Source: Streptomyces filipinensis (GTDB taxonomy: Bacteria; Actinomycetota; Actinomycetes; Streptomycetales; Streptomycetaceae). Taken from it: a stretch of DNA of 64,000 nucleotides. The notes beneath the pieces are model-generated. The model worked only from the letters and a program-made list of their open reading frames with translations. It ran no database searches and was not told the origin of the DNA. The position numbers and the translations under genes were made by a program. Position 1 is the stretch's first letter; each line of letters starts with the position of its first letter. Shown here piece by piece: positions 44,982 through 53,739 of this stretch. The stretch spans positions 248,001 through 312,000 of the forward strand of contig NZ_BMTD01000008.1 of NCBI RefSeq assembly GCF_014649495.1, written 5' to 3'.

Positions 44982-45250
44982 GTCAGATGAGGCCACTGAA
45001 CAGCGCGGAGGCTCTGTCGCTGATCAAGGAGTCGATCACGCAGATCGTCCCCGACGCCGACTTCACTCTGGTGGAACCGGACGACAAGTTCCGCGACGTG
45101 CTCGAACTGGATTCGCTCGATTTCCTCAGCCTGGTCGAGCTGCTGTCCGAGCGTGCGGGCGTCCTTATCGACGAAGAGGACTACCCGGACCTGACCACGC
45201 TGTCCGACACGACGCGGTTCCTGGTCGAAAGGACCCGCCGGGGGTCATGA
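44978..45250 (+). CDS. Acyl carrier protein
   Basis: The 90-residue product has the phosphopantetheine site LELDSLDFLSLVELL, with Ser46 in DSLD. The surrounding four-helix pattern and acidic charge are typical of ACPs. GTG 44978 overlaps the E2 stop; ATG 44987 is an alternative. Coupling an ACP to a 2-oxoacid dehydrogenase complex suggests acyl groups made by the complex may be passed to the carrier, but no synthase, thioesterase or phosphopantetheinyl transferase is nearby. The 3' end overlaps the convergent alcohol dehydrogenase gene by 6 bp. Confidence 0.88.
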   Translation: MSQMRPLNSAEALSLIKESITQIVPDADFTLVEPDDKFRDVLELDSLDFLSLVELLSERAGVLIDEEDYPDLTTLSDTTRFLVERTRRGS

Positions 45251-46288
45251 CGACTCCCGATGCAGCACGACTTTCAGGGCGCCTGTGCTGGTGCCGCGCG
45301 CGAACACCTCGTAGGCGTCCTCCATCCGGTCGAGGTCCAAGTTGTGGGTGACCAAGGGAGAGACTGGCAGACGGCCGAACCGCAACAGTTCCAGCAGCCA
45401 CGGTGTGGAGGACGTGTCGACCTGGCCCGTGCTGATCGTCACGTTCTTGCGCCAGAGGGACTCCAGATGCAGTGACACCGGTCTGCCATGCGTGCCGATG
45501 TTGGCGATGTGTCCTCCCGTGCGGACGGCCCGCGTGCAGAGCACGAACCCGTCCGGGTCGCCGGACGCCTCGATGACCACGTCGGCCCCTGGCCCCTCGG
45601 ACAGGTCGGCGATCATGGTTCCTGGCGACTCGGCGGCATCCGCCCCCACACGCTTGGCGTTCTCCAGCCGAGCGTCGGCCAGGTCGACGACGATGATCCT
45701 GCGGGGCGAGTAGAGCCGCGCAAGGACCACCGTGGCGAGACCGACGGGGCCGGCGCCCACCACGACGACGGTGTCTCCGGGGCCGACGTGTCCGTTGCGG
45801 ACCCCGACCTCGTAGGCGGTGGGGAGGAGTTCGGCGAGCAAGACCCCGTCAGCGAGCGGGAGGTCGGGGGGCCGTCGGGTGGTGGAGTGATCGGCGAACG
45901 GCACGCGCACCAGTTCGGCCTGGGTGCCGTTGATCAGACTCCCCAGGATCCAGCCGCCACCCCCACGGCACTGTCCGTACCTGCCGTCGCGGCACTCCGC
46001 GCAGTCACCGCAGGCCGAGACGGACGACACGATCACCTGATCGCCGGGGCGCAGGTGGTGGACCTGCTCACCGATGTCGACGACCTCACCGACGGCCTCG
46101 TGGCCGAGGACCGTCCCCGGCATCACCTCGGGGAAGTCGCCCCGCCAGATGTGCAGGTCAGTGCCGCACACAGTGGTGGCGTCGATCCGCACGATCGCGT
46201 CGGTCGCCTCCTCGATCACCGGATCGGGGACGGTGTCCCAGGAGGTGTGTGCCGGGCCGTGGTAGACGAGCGCTCGCACCGCTTTCAC
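45245..46288 (-). CDS. Zinc-dependent medium-chain alcohol dehydrogenase
   Basis: The 347-residue product has a catalytic zinc site in TTVCGTDLHIWRGD and GHEAVG, a structural zinc four-Cys lobe CGDCAECRDGRYGQCRGG, and NAD-binding GAGPVGLATVVLARLYSPRR. Residues are intact, so an active NAD(P)-dependent dehydrogenase; the substrate is not readable (alcohol, polyol or formaldehyde-type). The start is GTG 46288 (MKAVRALVYHGP), preceded by GAGCGAGGGA. It lies 68 bp downstream of the kinase gene and may be in its operon. Confidence 0.9.
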   Translation of the reverse strand: MKAVRALVYHGPAHTSWDTVPDPVIEEATDAIVRIDATTVCGTDLHIWRGDFPEVMPGTVLGHEAVGEVVDIGEQVHHLRPGDQVIVSSVSACGDCAECRDGRYGQCRGGGGWILGSLINGTQAELVRVPFADHSTTRRPPDLPLADGVLLAELLPTAYEVGVRNGHVGPGDTVVVVGAGPVGLATVVLARLYSPRRIIVVDLADARLENAKRVGADAAESPGTMIADLSEGPGADVVIEASGDPDGFVLCTRAVRTGGHIANIGTHGRPVSLHLESLWRKNVTISTGQVDTSSTPWLLELLRFGRLPVSPLVTHNLDLDRMEDAYEVFARGTSTGALKVVLHRESS

Positions 46289-46356
46289 TCCCTCGCTCCC
46301 CCACCTCCACGGTCACCCCCGCACCGCGCCCGGGCAACACGGCCACCCGCAACACC

Positions 46357-47925
46357 TCAGTCCGGCTCCATGTACGGGCGGCGGAAGACCGGTGCCTGTC
46401 CGGTGCCCCACGGGCGTACGGCCGCCAGCGCCTGGGTGACCGCGGACTCCAGCGCGCCACTGGTGTCGACCCGGACGGCTTCGGGCCACGGCGGCTCCCT
46501 GGCAGCCATGGCGGTGGCGATGTCGGGACCGGCGTCGGAGATGCCCGGGGCGCGCGCGCTCAGTCGGGCCGCCGACAGTTCGCCCGGCGCCTGGCAGTGG
46601 AGGGCCACCAGGTCGGCGCTGGTTCGGTCGGCCATATGCAGCGCGGCTTCGCGCTGCGCGGCGTCGGACCAGGTGGCGTCGAGGACCACCGATTCACCCG
46701 AGGAGAGCAGTGCGGCCGCGTGGTCGAGCAGGGCGGCGTAGGTCCTGGCCGTCCACTCGGGCGTGTACAGCCCTTCGCCGTAGCCCGCCGCGGCGGACTG
46801 CTCCGCCGGGATGCCCGCCAGCTCCTTGCGCATGCGGTCACTGCTGAGCAGGGTGACCCCCAGCCGGTCGGCCAGGGCGCCGGAGAGGGTGGACTTCCCG
46901 CTGCCCGGCAGTCCGCCGACGAGGGTGAGGCCGACAGCGGAGGTGCGCAGGTGACGCAGTGCCATGGACGCGAGCCGCCGCGCCGCGGTTTCGGCGCCGG
47001 ATGTACCCTGCCGGGCCTGGATCACCGAGACCTTGGCACGGACGAAGGCGCGGTAGGCGACGTAGTGGTGCCGCAGGGACGGGGGCGCGGGGTCCCCGGA
47101 GTATTCGCCGTACCGGGCGAGGAAGTAGGCCGCGGCCTCCTGGGCTCCAAGCTGTTCCAGGTCCATGGCGAGGAAGGCCGCGTCGTCCAGGCCGTCGACG
47201 TAGCGGAGGCGGTCGTCGAACTCCAGGCAGTCCAGGACGCGAGGGCCGTCGTCAAGGCAGAAGACGTCCTCGGCGAGCAGGTCACCGTGGCCGTCGACCA
47301 CCCGCCCCTGCGCGATACGGGTGTCGAACAGCCGCTTGCGACCGGCGAGATAGCGGCGTACGAGCTGCTCGGTCTCGCTCAGACAATCGGGCACCGCGCC
47401 GTCCGCGGCCAGTGCCCGGACCTGCTCGAAGTTCGCCTCCCAGCGTGCCGACAGCGCATCCCGCGTGCCTTGCTCGTCCACATCGCGGCCACGGGGCGCG
47501 TGGGCGTGCCATGCCGCAAGCTGCCGGGCGACGGTGCGAAGGACGTCGTCCACGACAGCCCCCGCCCGGACAAGGTGGGAGAGGCGGCGCTCCTCCGGCA
47601 TGCGACGCATCACCACGAGCGGTTCGGGTGCCTCCCCGTCGGGACTGCGGAACTCACCGAGACCCACGTAGACGTCGGGGGCGAACCGGCGGTTGAGGGC
47701 TATCTCGCGCTCGCAGGCGGCTCGGCGGCCCGCGATCGTGGTGTAGTCCAAGAACCCGAGATCGACCGGTTTCTTGACCTTGTAGGCTCGGTCGCCGACG
47801 AAGAACAGCGTCGCGCTGTGGGTCTCGCACACGGCAGCCCGCGGCAACGACTGCCCGTCGTGCGGAGCACCCGACCGTCGAGCGGACACGTCGACGCGCG
47901 GCTCGCGGAGACGTGGCTCAGTCAT
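46357..47925 (-). CDS. Rv2004c-like two-domain phosphotransferase/P-loop kinase
   Basis: The product has 522 residues. The N-terminal half (about 20-310) is an aminoglycoside-phosphotransferase-like kinase domain, with VVDGHGDLLAEDVFCLDDGP and CLEFDDRLRYVDGLDDAAFL. The C-terminal half (about 355-515) is an AAA/shikimate-kinase-like P-loop domain with Walker A GGLPGSGKSTL. M. tuberculosis Rv2004c, in the DosR regulon, has this arrangement; its substrate is unknown. ATG 47925 (MTEPRLREPRV) overlaps the upstream USP gene by 8 bp, so the two are coupled. Confidence 0.88.
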   Translation of the reverse strand: MTEPRLREPRVDVSARRSGAPHDGQSLPRAAVCETHSATLFFVGDRAYKVKKPVDLGFLDYTTIAGRRAACEREIALNRRFAPDVYVGLGEFRSPDGEAPEPLVVMRRMPEERRLSHLVRAGAVVDDVLRTVARQLAAWHAHAPRGRDVDEQGTRDALSARWEANFEQVRALAADGAVPDCLSETEQLVRRYLAGRKRLFDTRIAQGRVVDGHGDLLAEDVFCLDDGPRVLDCLEFDDRLRYVDGLDDAAFLAMDLEQLGAQEAAAYFLARYGEYSGDPAPPSLRHHYVAYRAFVRAKVSVIQARQGTSGAETAARRLASMALRHLRTSAVGLTLVGGLPGSGKSTLSGALADRLGVTLLSSDRMRKELAGIPAEQSAAAGYGEGLYTPEWTARTYAALLDHAAALLSSGESVVLDATWSDAAQREAALHMADRTSADLVALHCQAPGELSAARLSARAPGISDAGPDIATAMAAREPPWPEAVRVDTSGALESAVTQALAAVRPWGTGQAPVFRRPYMEPD

Positions 47926-48787
47926 GAGGAACCACGGCGACCGGGCAGCGTCCATGATGGATCGCGGCCTGCGCCACTGGACCGAGGTGGGGCACCAGAC
48001 CGGCACGGTGCCGGCGGCGACCCACGACCAGCAGCGAGGCGCCCTCCGCAGCTCGTACAACGGCCTTGGCAGGGCTTTCGAGACGGATGCTGTCGACCAC
48101 GTCCACCCGCGGGTACTTCTCCCGCCACAGCTGCAGCGCCTTGCTCACCTGCTCGTGCGCGCTCCGGATGGTCTCCTCGCTGAAGCCGTGGTCCACTCCC
48201 CAGGGCGTACGTGCGCGAAGCGGCACGCTGCGGCCGTGGACGGCGAGGACGGGAATCTCCCTGGCCACGGCGGAACGAAAGGCGAAGTCGAGCAGGTCGT
48301 CCGGCGATCCGTGCAGTTTCAGGGCCACAACGACAGGGCGCGCGACCGTGGCTGGCCCCCACTCGTCCCTGGGTTCGGCGCGCACCAGCACCACCGGCCG
48401 CTCGGCCCGTGCGACAACAGGCATGCTGACGTCCCCGAGGAAGTAGCTCTCGACGGACTCGAGTCCCCGGGAGCCCAGGACGACCATCTCCGACTCGGAG
48501 GCCGCTTGGAGCAGGGCGTGCTGGGCATCGTCGGCGACCAGGTTCTTGCCGATGGCCAGGTCCGGGTAGCGCGCCCGGAGTTCCGCCTGCACCGAGTCGA
48601 CGAGGAGTTTCGCCCAGTAGTTCTGATCGGCTTCAGCGGGGAGACGGGGAGGTTCCGGAGCAAGCGTCGGCCACGCGTGCAGCAGCCGGAGAGTGAGCTT
48701 TCGCCTCCCGGCCTCGTCGGCGGCCCAGCGGGCGGCGGAAAGACTCTCGTGCGAGCCGTCGAGGCCCACGGTGACAACTGGTTGCAT
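47918..48787 (-). CDS. Tandem-domain universal stress protein
   Basis: The 289-residue product has domain 1 (PVVTVGLDGSHESLSAARWA) with loop GSRGLESVESYFLGDVS, where the final serine is shifted. Domain 2 ends VVGRRRHRAGLVPHLGPVAQ and lacks the glycine-rich loop. Nucleotide binding is therefore less certain than in the single-domain USP. ATG 48787 follows ACGGAGACCGCCGCC. Leads a probable usp-kinase-dehydrogenase operon, divergent from another USP. Confidence 0.88.
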   Translation of the reverse strand: MQPVVTVGLDGSHESLSAARWAADEAGRRKLTLRLLHAWPTLAPEPPRLPAEADQNYWAKLLVDSVQAELRARYPDLAIGKNLVADDAQHALLQAASESEMVVLGSRGLESVESYFLGDVSMPVVARAERPVVLVRAEPRDEWGPATVARPVVVALKLHGSPDDLLDFAFRSAVAREIPVLAVHGRSVPLRARTPWGVDHGFSEETIRSAHEQVSKALQLWREKYPRVDVVDSIRLESPAKAVVRAAEGASLLVVGRRRHRAGLVPHLGPVAQAAIHHGRCPVAVVPHD

Positions 48788-48985
48788 GGCGGCGGTCTCC
48801 GTCTCGTAAGAAGCTGGAGAGGACGGCGAACGAGTCCGATCGCGTGGACGGTCGGGACATCGCCTGCATGCCGGGAGCGACGGCTTCTTCTCCCCTTCGA
48901 GGATCTCCCGGTCTTCGCCACGGCGCACGTGGACCCCGGGGCGGGCGCGACAGCGGGGCGTGCGGCAGGAGAGGAGGCAGGCTCG

Positions 48986-49804
48986 GTGACAATTCCCCTG
49001 GTGGTGGGCGTCGACGGCTCCGAGGCGAGTCTTGAGGCCGTCGACTGGGCCGCCGCCGAGGCGGCCCGGCACGGCGTCCCCCTCCACCTGCTGCACTCGG
49101 CGGCCGGTGAACAGGAGGCGTCCGCCGTGATCAGCGCTGCCTCGGCGCGCGCTGGGGAGGACGCTCCGGCGGTGCGGTTGTCCAGCGAGGTGTCACACGA
49201 GGACGCGGCTTCCGCCCTGGTCGACAGGGGGCGTAACGCCTTCGCGCTGGTACTGGGGAGCAGGGGGCTCGGTGATCTCTCCGGCATGCTGCTCGGGTCG
49301 GTCAGCCTCGCCGTGGCCGCACGCGCCGACTGCCCGGTGGTCGTGGTCCGAGGGAGTTCGGAGCACCGCGCCGCCCGGTTCGGAAGCGTCGTCGTGGGTG
49401 TCGAGGACGGGGAGGGCAGCGGCACGGCCGTGGACTTCGCGGTGCGTGAAGCCCAGGTGCGGCGCTGCCTGCTCGAGGCCGTGCACGCCTGGAGTGCACC
49501 GTCCGGTGCGTGTACGACACCCCAGGCACCCTCGCGGCAGTTGGAGGCCCACCGGCGTCCCCCTGCGCAGGTGCTCGACGACGCTCTGTGCCGGCCCGCG
49601 GAAAAATACCGCGACGCCACAGTGAGCCGGCGCTTGATCGAGAAGCCGGCGCGCCAGGCGCTGTTGGAGGCCGCGTCGACCGCAGATCTGCTGGTCGTGG
49701 GAGCTCGGCGGCGACTTGGGCATCCGGGGCTGCAACTCGGCCTGGTCAACCACGCGCTGCTGCATCACGCACCGTGTCCTGTGGCCGTCGTACCCCAGAT
49801 GTAG
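48986..49804 (+). CDS. Tandem-domain universal stress protein, short form
   Basis: The 272-residue product has domain 1 (IPLVVGVDGSEASLEAVDWA) with GSRGLGDLSGMLLGSVS intact and domain 2 ending VVGARRRLGHPGLQLGLVNH. About 20-30 residues of the usual loop in domain 1 (the ASLWERYE region of its paralogues) are missing. GTG 48986 follows GAGAGGAGGCAGGCTCG. Divergent from the USP at 47918-48787. No DosR-like box found between. Confidence 0.88.
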   Translation: MTIPLVVGVDGSEASLEAVDWAAAEAARHGVPLHLLHSAAGEQEASAVISAASARAGEDAPAVRLSSEVSHEDAASALVDRGRNAFALVLGSRGLGDLSGMLLGSVSLAVAARADCPVVVVRGSSEHRAARFGSVVVGVEDGEGSGTAVDFAVREAQVRRCLLEAVHAWSAPSGACTTPQAPSRQLEAHRRPPAQVLDDALCRPAEKYRDATVSRRLIEKPARQALLEAASTADLLVVGARRRLGHPGLQLGLVNHALLHHAPCPVAVVPQM

Positions 49805-49845
49805 CCGCCGCAGCACCGGCTTCCAGGGCCGGTCGCCGGTAGCCC

Positions 49846-49859
49846 GGGACCTTCGGCCC
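49846..49859. promoter_or_regulatory. DosR-like box upstream of the DUF1876 gene
   Basis: GGGAC-CTTC-GGCCC is an exact match, 56 bp before ATG 49916. The gene's mycobacterial relatives include a DosR-regulon member. Confidence 0.55.
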
Positions 49860-49915
49860 CGTGATCCAGAACGGCCGTCGTCGGATCGTGGAGAAGCGGA
49901 AGCAAGGAGGGAACG

Positions 49916-50200
49916 ATGTCGCACACAGGACAGTGGAAGGTACGTCTCGATCTCTTCGAGGACGACGACGGGACGACGAAAGCCCACCTGGTGCTGGACA
50001 CCGGCACCACGGCGCTCACCGGCCACGGAACCGCGCACTGCCATCCGGCGGACACGAACGTGCCGGAGATCGGCGACGAGCTGGCGGCAGGCAGGGCACT
50101 GGTCGATCTGGCTCATCAGCTGCTGGAGACCGCCGAACGCGACGTCCAGGCCAACGCCCCACGACCCAGCGCCCGTCAGACAGCCGGACAACCCCTCTGA
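49916..50200 (+). CDS. DUF1876 protein (Rv1738/Rv2632c family)
   Basis: The 94-residue product begins GQWKVRLDLFEDDDGTTKAH. It has LTGHGTAHCHPADTNVPEIG and DELAAGRALVDLAHQLLETA, the DUF1876 pattern of a small beta-beta-beta-alpha fold related to hibernation-promoting factors. Relatives Rv1738 and Rv2632c are induced in hypoxic or dormant mycobacteria, and a ribosome-stabilising role has been proposed for Rv1738. ATG 49916 follows AAGGAGGGAACG. Pro/Gln-rich tail of unknown role. Confidence 0.87.
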   Translation: MSHTGQWKVRLDLFEDDDGTTKAHLVLDTGTTALTGHGTAHCHPADTNVPEIGDELAAGRALVDLAHQLLETAERDVQANAPRPSARQTAGQPL

Positions 50201-50212
50201 TGCCCAGCCGCT

Positions 50213-50890
50213 TCACAGCGTCCCGGTAGGTGTGTCCCGGGCGTCATCCGTCCGGAAAGAGATCTGCGCGGTGACCGAGACCACGCCGTCGACGCCCCGG
50301 CACAACTGCTCGATGACGGGGATCAGAGTCCTGTGCTCCACGGTGCCTGCAAGGGCGACCCGCCCGTCGCGGACCTCCGCGGTGACGTCCCTCGGATCAA
50401 GCCCCAACGTGCGCCGCAGAACGTCTCCGGTGATCTCCTCGCGGATGGCGTCGTCACGACGAAGGAAGACCCTCAGCAGATCACCACGACTGACGATGCC
50501 CAGCAGCCGATCGGCTTCGTCGACCACGGGCAGGCGTTTGACATTCTGGGCTTCCATGAGGCGGGCTGCCTCGACCACGGTCCACTCGGGCCGGGCGCAC
50601 ACCGCGGGAGCGGACATGAGTTCCTCGGCCCGGGATCCCTCGGCCTTGGCACGTTCCCAGGCCTCCAGATGCGGAATGGGGGTCCTGCCGGTCGGGTCGG
50701 CCTGATCAGCGCTCTTGCGCAGCAGGTCGGCCTCGGACACCACGCCCATCGGACGGTCGAGCTCGTCCAGCACGGGTACGGCGGTGACGTCGTTCTCCTC
50801 CAGCAGCCTGACGAGCTCCTTGAACGGCGTGTCGGGCCGTGCCCGGACGACGTCCCGGGACATGAGCTCCTCGACTGTTCGGTGATGCAT
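50213..50890 (-). CDS. CBS-CBS-BON domain protein
   Basis: The 225-residue product has CBS at 8-57 (MGVVSEADLLRKSADQA) and about 92-150 (VKRLPVVDEADRLLGIVSRG), and BON at about 155-215 (VTAEVRDGRVALAGTVEH). It diverges most from the other CBS-BON proteins here in the linker between the two CBS motifs. ATG 50890 follows GGGAGGCACC; an upstream in-frame GTG would add nine residues. Convergent with DUF1876, 12 bp apart. Confidence 0.9.
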   Translation of the reverse strand: MHHRTVEELMSRDVVRARPDTPFKELVRLLEENDVTAVPVLDELDRPMGVVSEADLLRKSADQADPTGRTPIPHLEAWERAKAEGSRAEELMSAPAVCARPEWTVVEAARLMEAQNVKRLPVVDEADRLLGIVSRGDLLRVFLRRDDAIREEITGDVLRRTLGLDPRDVTAEVRDGRVALAGTVEHRTLIPVIEQLCRGVDGVVSVTAQISFRTDDARDTPTGTL

Positions 50891-51006
50891 GGTGCCTCCC
50901 GGGTGCGGGACACCCACCGCGCGGATACGAGGCCACCGCCCCGTGCGGCGGTGCGGCCCGCGTGGCAGGTTGGATACAGCACCATTCTGAGGAGAGGGCG
51001 GCGACC

Positions 51007-51927
51007 ATGCGAGCTCACCTCGGCGACCAACTCGTCATCGAGAGTCCGGCGACCGGCGGCGCCAGGCGCGACGGCGAGATCGTCGGACTGCACCACGAGG
51101 ACGGAACACCCCCCTACGACGTGCGCTGGTCGGACACGGACGATGTGACGCTCGTGTTTCCCGGCCCGGACGCCCACATACGCCATCTCGAGCACGAGCA
51201 GCCCCCGGGGGTGGGCGAGGCGCCGCCGACAACCGGCGAGGCGGCGGCCCCGCCCACGGTGACCAGGCCAGCCGGGACGGGCAATCCCGGGGACATCGGC
51301 CGGCGGGTGGCCGTCGAACGCCGAAGGCGCGGACTGAGCCGAGAGGAGACAGCCGGCCGCGCGCGAATGTCGCCCTACTATCTGGCCTATCTGGAGGAAC
51401 AGCCCGCCGATCCGACCTTGGCGACGCTCATCAGACTGGCCGACGCGCTGGGCACCTCGGTCGCCGCACTGCGTGGCGGAGGCATCGATCTCCCGCCCGG
51501 TCAGGGCCACGCACTGCTGCACCCTCAGCTTCGGGACCTCAGCCGGGAGGAGTGCCGCACCCTGCTCTCCACGCACGGGGTGGGGCGGGTCGCGGTGGCG
51601 ACGTCCGAGGGCCGCCCGGCGGTCGTCCCGGTCAACTACGAATTCGTCGATGACGCCATCGTCTTCCGGACCGCGCCCGACTCCGTGACGGCGGCGGCAG
51701 CGGAGACGGAGGTCGCCTTCGAGGTCGACCACGTGGACGACGCCCTGAGCCAGGGCTGGAGCGTGCTCGCCGTCGGACCGGCACGTGTGGTGACGGACCC
51801 TGAGGCAGTACGCGAGCTCGCCCAACGCGCGCACACCGCGCCGTGGGCGGGCGGCGCGCGCGAGATGTGGGTGTCGATCGAGCCCACCAACCTCACCGGC
51901 CGCCGGATCACGCCTGCCGATCAGTAG
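51007..51927 (+). CDS. DUF1918 - XRE helix-turn-helix - FMN-binding split-barrel fusion
   Basis: The 306-residue product has three modules. Residues 1-65 are a DUF1918 domain, with GEIVGLHHEDGTPPYDVRW identical to the protein at 23574. Residues about 98-155 form an XRE-type HTH (GDIGRRVAVERRRRGLSREE, TAGRARMSPYYLAYLEEQ). Residues about 170-300 form a pyridoxamine-phosphate-oxidase-like flavin-binding domain (GVGRVAVATSEGRPAVVPVN, WSVLAVGPARVVTDPEAVRE). The order suggests a flavin- or redox-responsive DNA-binding regulator. ATG 51007 follows GAGGAGAGGGCGGCGACC. No partner gene is obvious; targets unknown. Confidence 0.88.
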   Translation: MRAHLGDQLVIESPATGGARRDGEIVGLHHEDGTPPYDVRWSDTDDVTLVFPGPDAHIRHLEHEQPPGVGEAPPTTGEAAAPPTVTRPAGTGNPGDIGRRVAVERRRRGLSREETAGRARMSPYYLAYLEEQPADPTLATLIRLADALGTSVAALRGGGIDLPPGQGHALLHPQLRDLSREECRTLLSTHGVGRVAVATSEGRPAVVPVNYEFVDDAIVFRTAPDSVTAAAAETEVAFEVDHVDDALSQGWSVLAVGPARVVTDPEAVRELAQRAHTAPWAGGAREMWVSIEPTNLTGRRITPADQ

Positions 51928-51931
51928 ACGG

Positions 51932-52612
51932 TCATGGCTCGGACGCAGGGCCGTGCGGTCCGGAACCCTCGCCGCTCAGTTGTGATTCGACGCCCACCAC
52001 GCCCTCCAACCCGTTCACGAGGCGCTCGGCGACCCAGATGAGCGAGGTGTCGTGGACGGGCCCGCGGAGCCTGACGACACCGTCCCGCACGGACACGTGG
52101 ATGGCGTGGGCGTGCGTGGGGAACAGGTAGGACACCACCGTGCGGCGGACCTCCTCCTCGATGTCCTCGTCCGACCGCAGGAAGACCCGCAATAGGTCGC
52201 CACGGCTGACGATGCCGCGCAATCCGTCCTCGGCATCGACGACGGGGAGCCGTTTGACGTGGTGCACGGCCATGAGGCGTGCTGCCCGGGCCAGGGTGTC
52301 GTCGGGGCGGACCGTGACAGCGGGCGCGCTCATCACCTCCTCAGCGGTCATACCTTCCGCCTTGGCCAGGTCGGAGCGCAGTCGCATCCGCTCGGAGCGG
52401 GTGGGCCCGCGATCCCGGAACTCCTCCTTCGGCAGCAGGTCGGCCTCGGACACCACGCCGACGACCCGCCCTTCCCCGCTCACGACCGGCACGGCACTCA
52501 CGTGCCGCTCGTCCATGACCCGCACGATCTCCTTGAACGGCGCGTCGCACCCGACGGCGACCGCGGGCGTGGTCATCACATCGCTCACGATGTGCGCAAC
52601 GGTGACGGGCAT
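51932..52612 (-). CDS. CBS-CBS-BON domain protein
   Basis: The 226-residue product is closest to those at 1399 and 9988, sharing SDVMT, FKEIVRVM and VVGVVSEADLLPKEEFRD. CBS occupies about 9-58 and 93-150, and BON about 160-215 (IHVSVRDGVVRLRGPVHD). A Gly/Ser/Pro tail ends it. ATG 52612 (MPVTVAHIVSDVM). Convergent with the fusion gene, stops 4 bp apart. Role: nucleotide-binding stress protein by family. Confidence 0.9.
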   Translation of the reverse strand: MPVTVAHIVSDVMTTPAVAVGCDAPFKEIVRVMDERHVSAVPVVSGEGRVVGVVSEADLLPKEEFRDRGPTRSERMRLRSDLAKAEGMTAEEVMSAPAVTVRPDDTLARAARLMAVHHVKRLPVVDAEDGLRGIVSRGDLLRVFLRSDEDIEEEVRRTVVSYLFPTHAHAIHVSVRDGVVRLRGPVHDTSLIWVAERLVNGLEGVVGVESQLSGEGSGPHGPASEP

Positions 52613-52702
52613 GTCTCGGTCCTCGAAGGGCGGCCGGGGAACCCGGCGCGGCCGATGCCTCCAGCATCACCCTGACCTGACAGGTCGCAAACCGGCCGGA
52701 GA

Positions 52703-52728
52703 GCCACCCTGGCCCGGGACCCGGTGGC
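52703..52728. other. Inverted repeat between CBS-BON and USP genes
   Basis: GCCACC at 52703-52708 and GGTGGC at 52723-52728 flank a CCCGGG-containing spacer. It lies 78 bp before the USP start. It does not fit the GGGNC-N4-GNCCC pattern. Function unknown. Confidence 0.3.
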
Positions 52729-52806
52729 GTGTCGCGGCGCCGGGCAGGCAGTGCGACGGTATTCACAGGAGGACCTCGGCAGCCGGGCGAGAAGGCGGTG
52801 ACGGCT

Positions 52807-53682
52807 ATGGAACTCCCACTGGTCGTGGGCGTCGACGGATCGGACTCCAGTCTGGCAGCCGTCGACTGGGCCGTGGACGAGGCGGCACGGCACGGTCTGC
52901 CCCTCCATCTCGTCCATGCCTCCCTCTGGGAGCTGTACGAGGGAGCCCAACCGTCCTTCAGCACCGATCGTCCGGCCGAGGAGGTCATGGCCGAGCACAT
53001 CGTCGCGTCGTGCGTGGAACGGGCCCGGCGACGCAATCCCGAGGTCAAGGTCTCCGGCAAGGCGCTGCCGGAGGACGCCGTGTCCGCGCTGCTGCGGACG
53101 GCGCCCGAGGCGTTCGCCCTGGTCACGGGGTCACGTGGGCGCGGCGAGATCGCCGGGATGCTGCTGGGATCCGTCAGCCTCGCGGTCGCGGCCCGCGCCG
53201 TCTGCCCGGTCGTCGTCATCCGGGGCGCGGAGGCCAACCGCCGGGGGGCCTACGGCCGCGTGGTGGTGGGGGTGGGTGACGCGTCCGGTGGTGCGGGGGC
53301 CGTACGGTTCGCCGTCCGGGAAGCCGAGGTGCGCGGCTGCGCCCTGACAGCCGTACGGGCCTGGCGCAATCCGTCACAGGAACCCGTGGACCACATGCTG
53401 ATCGCCGACGACGCCGCCCGGCTCCGCGAGGAGCGGGCCGCGACGAGTCTCGAAGACGCCCTGCGCGAGGCGGTACGAGAGCACCCTCAGGTCGATGTCC
53501 GTCGCAAGGCGGTCGAGGGCACCGCCCATCGGGTCCTGCTGCGGGAATCGGCCGAAGCGGACCTGATCGTCGTCGGTGCTCAGCGCCGGCACGGCCACTT
53601 CGGTCTGCAGCTCGGCCGGGTCGTTCACACCCTGCTGCACCACTCGGACTGCCCGGTCGCCGTCGTTCCCCAGCCGGTCTGA
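52807..53682 (+). CDS. Tandem-domain universal stress protein
   Basis: The 291-residue product has domain 1 (LPLVVGVDGSDSSLAAVDWA) with a perfect loop GSRGRGEIAGMLLGSVS, and domain 2 ending VVGAQRRHGHFGLQLGRVVH without the glycines. It is very similar to the USPs at 7910 and 31016 throughout, including HASLWELYEG. ATG 52807 is chosen with AGAAGG upstream; GTG 52798 is also possible. It is 57 bp from the GH65 phosphorylase, perhaps one transcript. Confidence 0.9.
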   Translation: MELPLVVGVDGSDSSLAAVDWAVDEAARHGLPLHLVHASLWELYEGAQPSFSTDRPAEEVMAEHIVASCVERARRRNPEVKVSGKALPEDAVSALLRTAPEAFALVTGSRGRGEIAGMLLGSVSLAVAARAVCPVVVIRGAEANRRGAYGRVVVGVGDASGGAGAVRFAVREAEVRGCALTAVRAWRNPSQEPVDHMLIADDAARLREERAATSLEDALREAVREHPQVDVRRKAVEGTAHRVLLRESAEADLIVVGAQRRHGHFGLQLGRVVHTLLHHSDCPVAVVPQPV

Positions 53683-53739
53683 GGTCCGCCACAGGTACCT
53701 GCGCCGGCACAGCCTGCGGAGGAGAGGGAAAGGTGGCGG

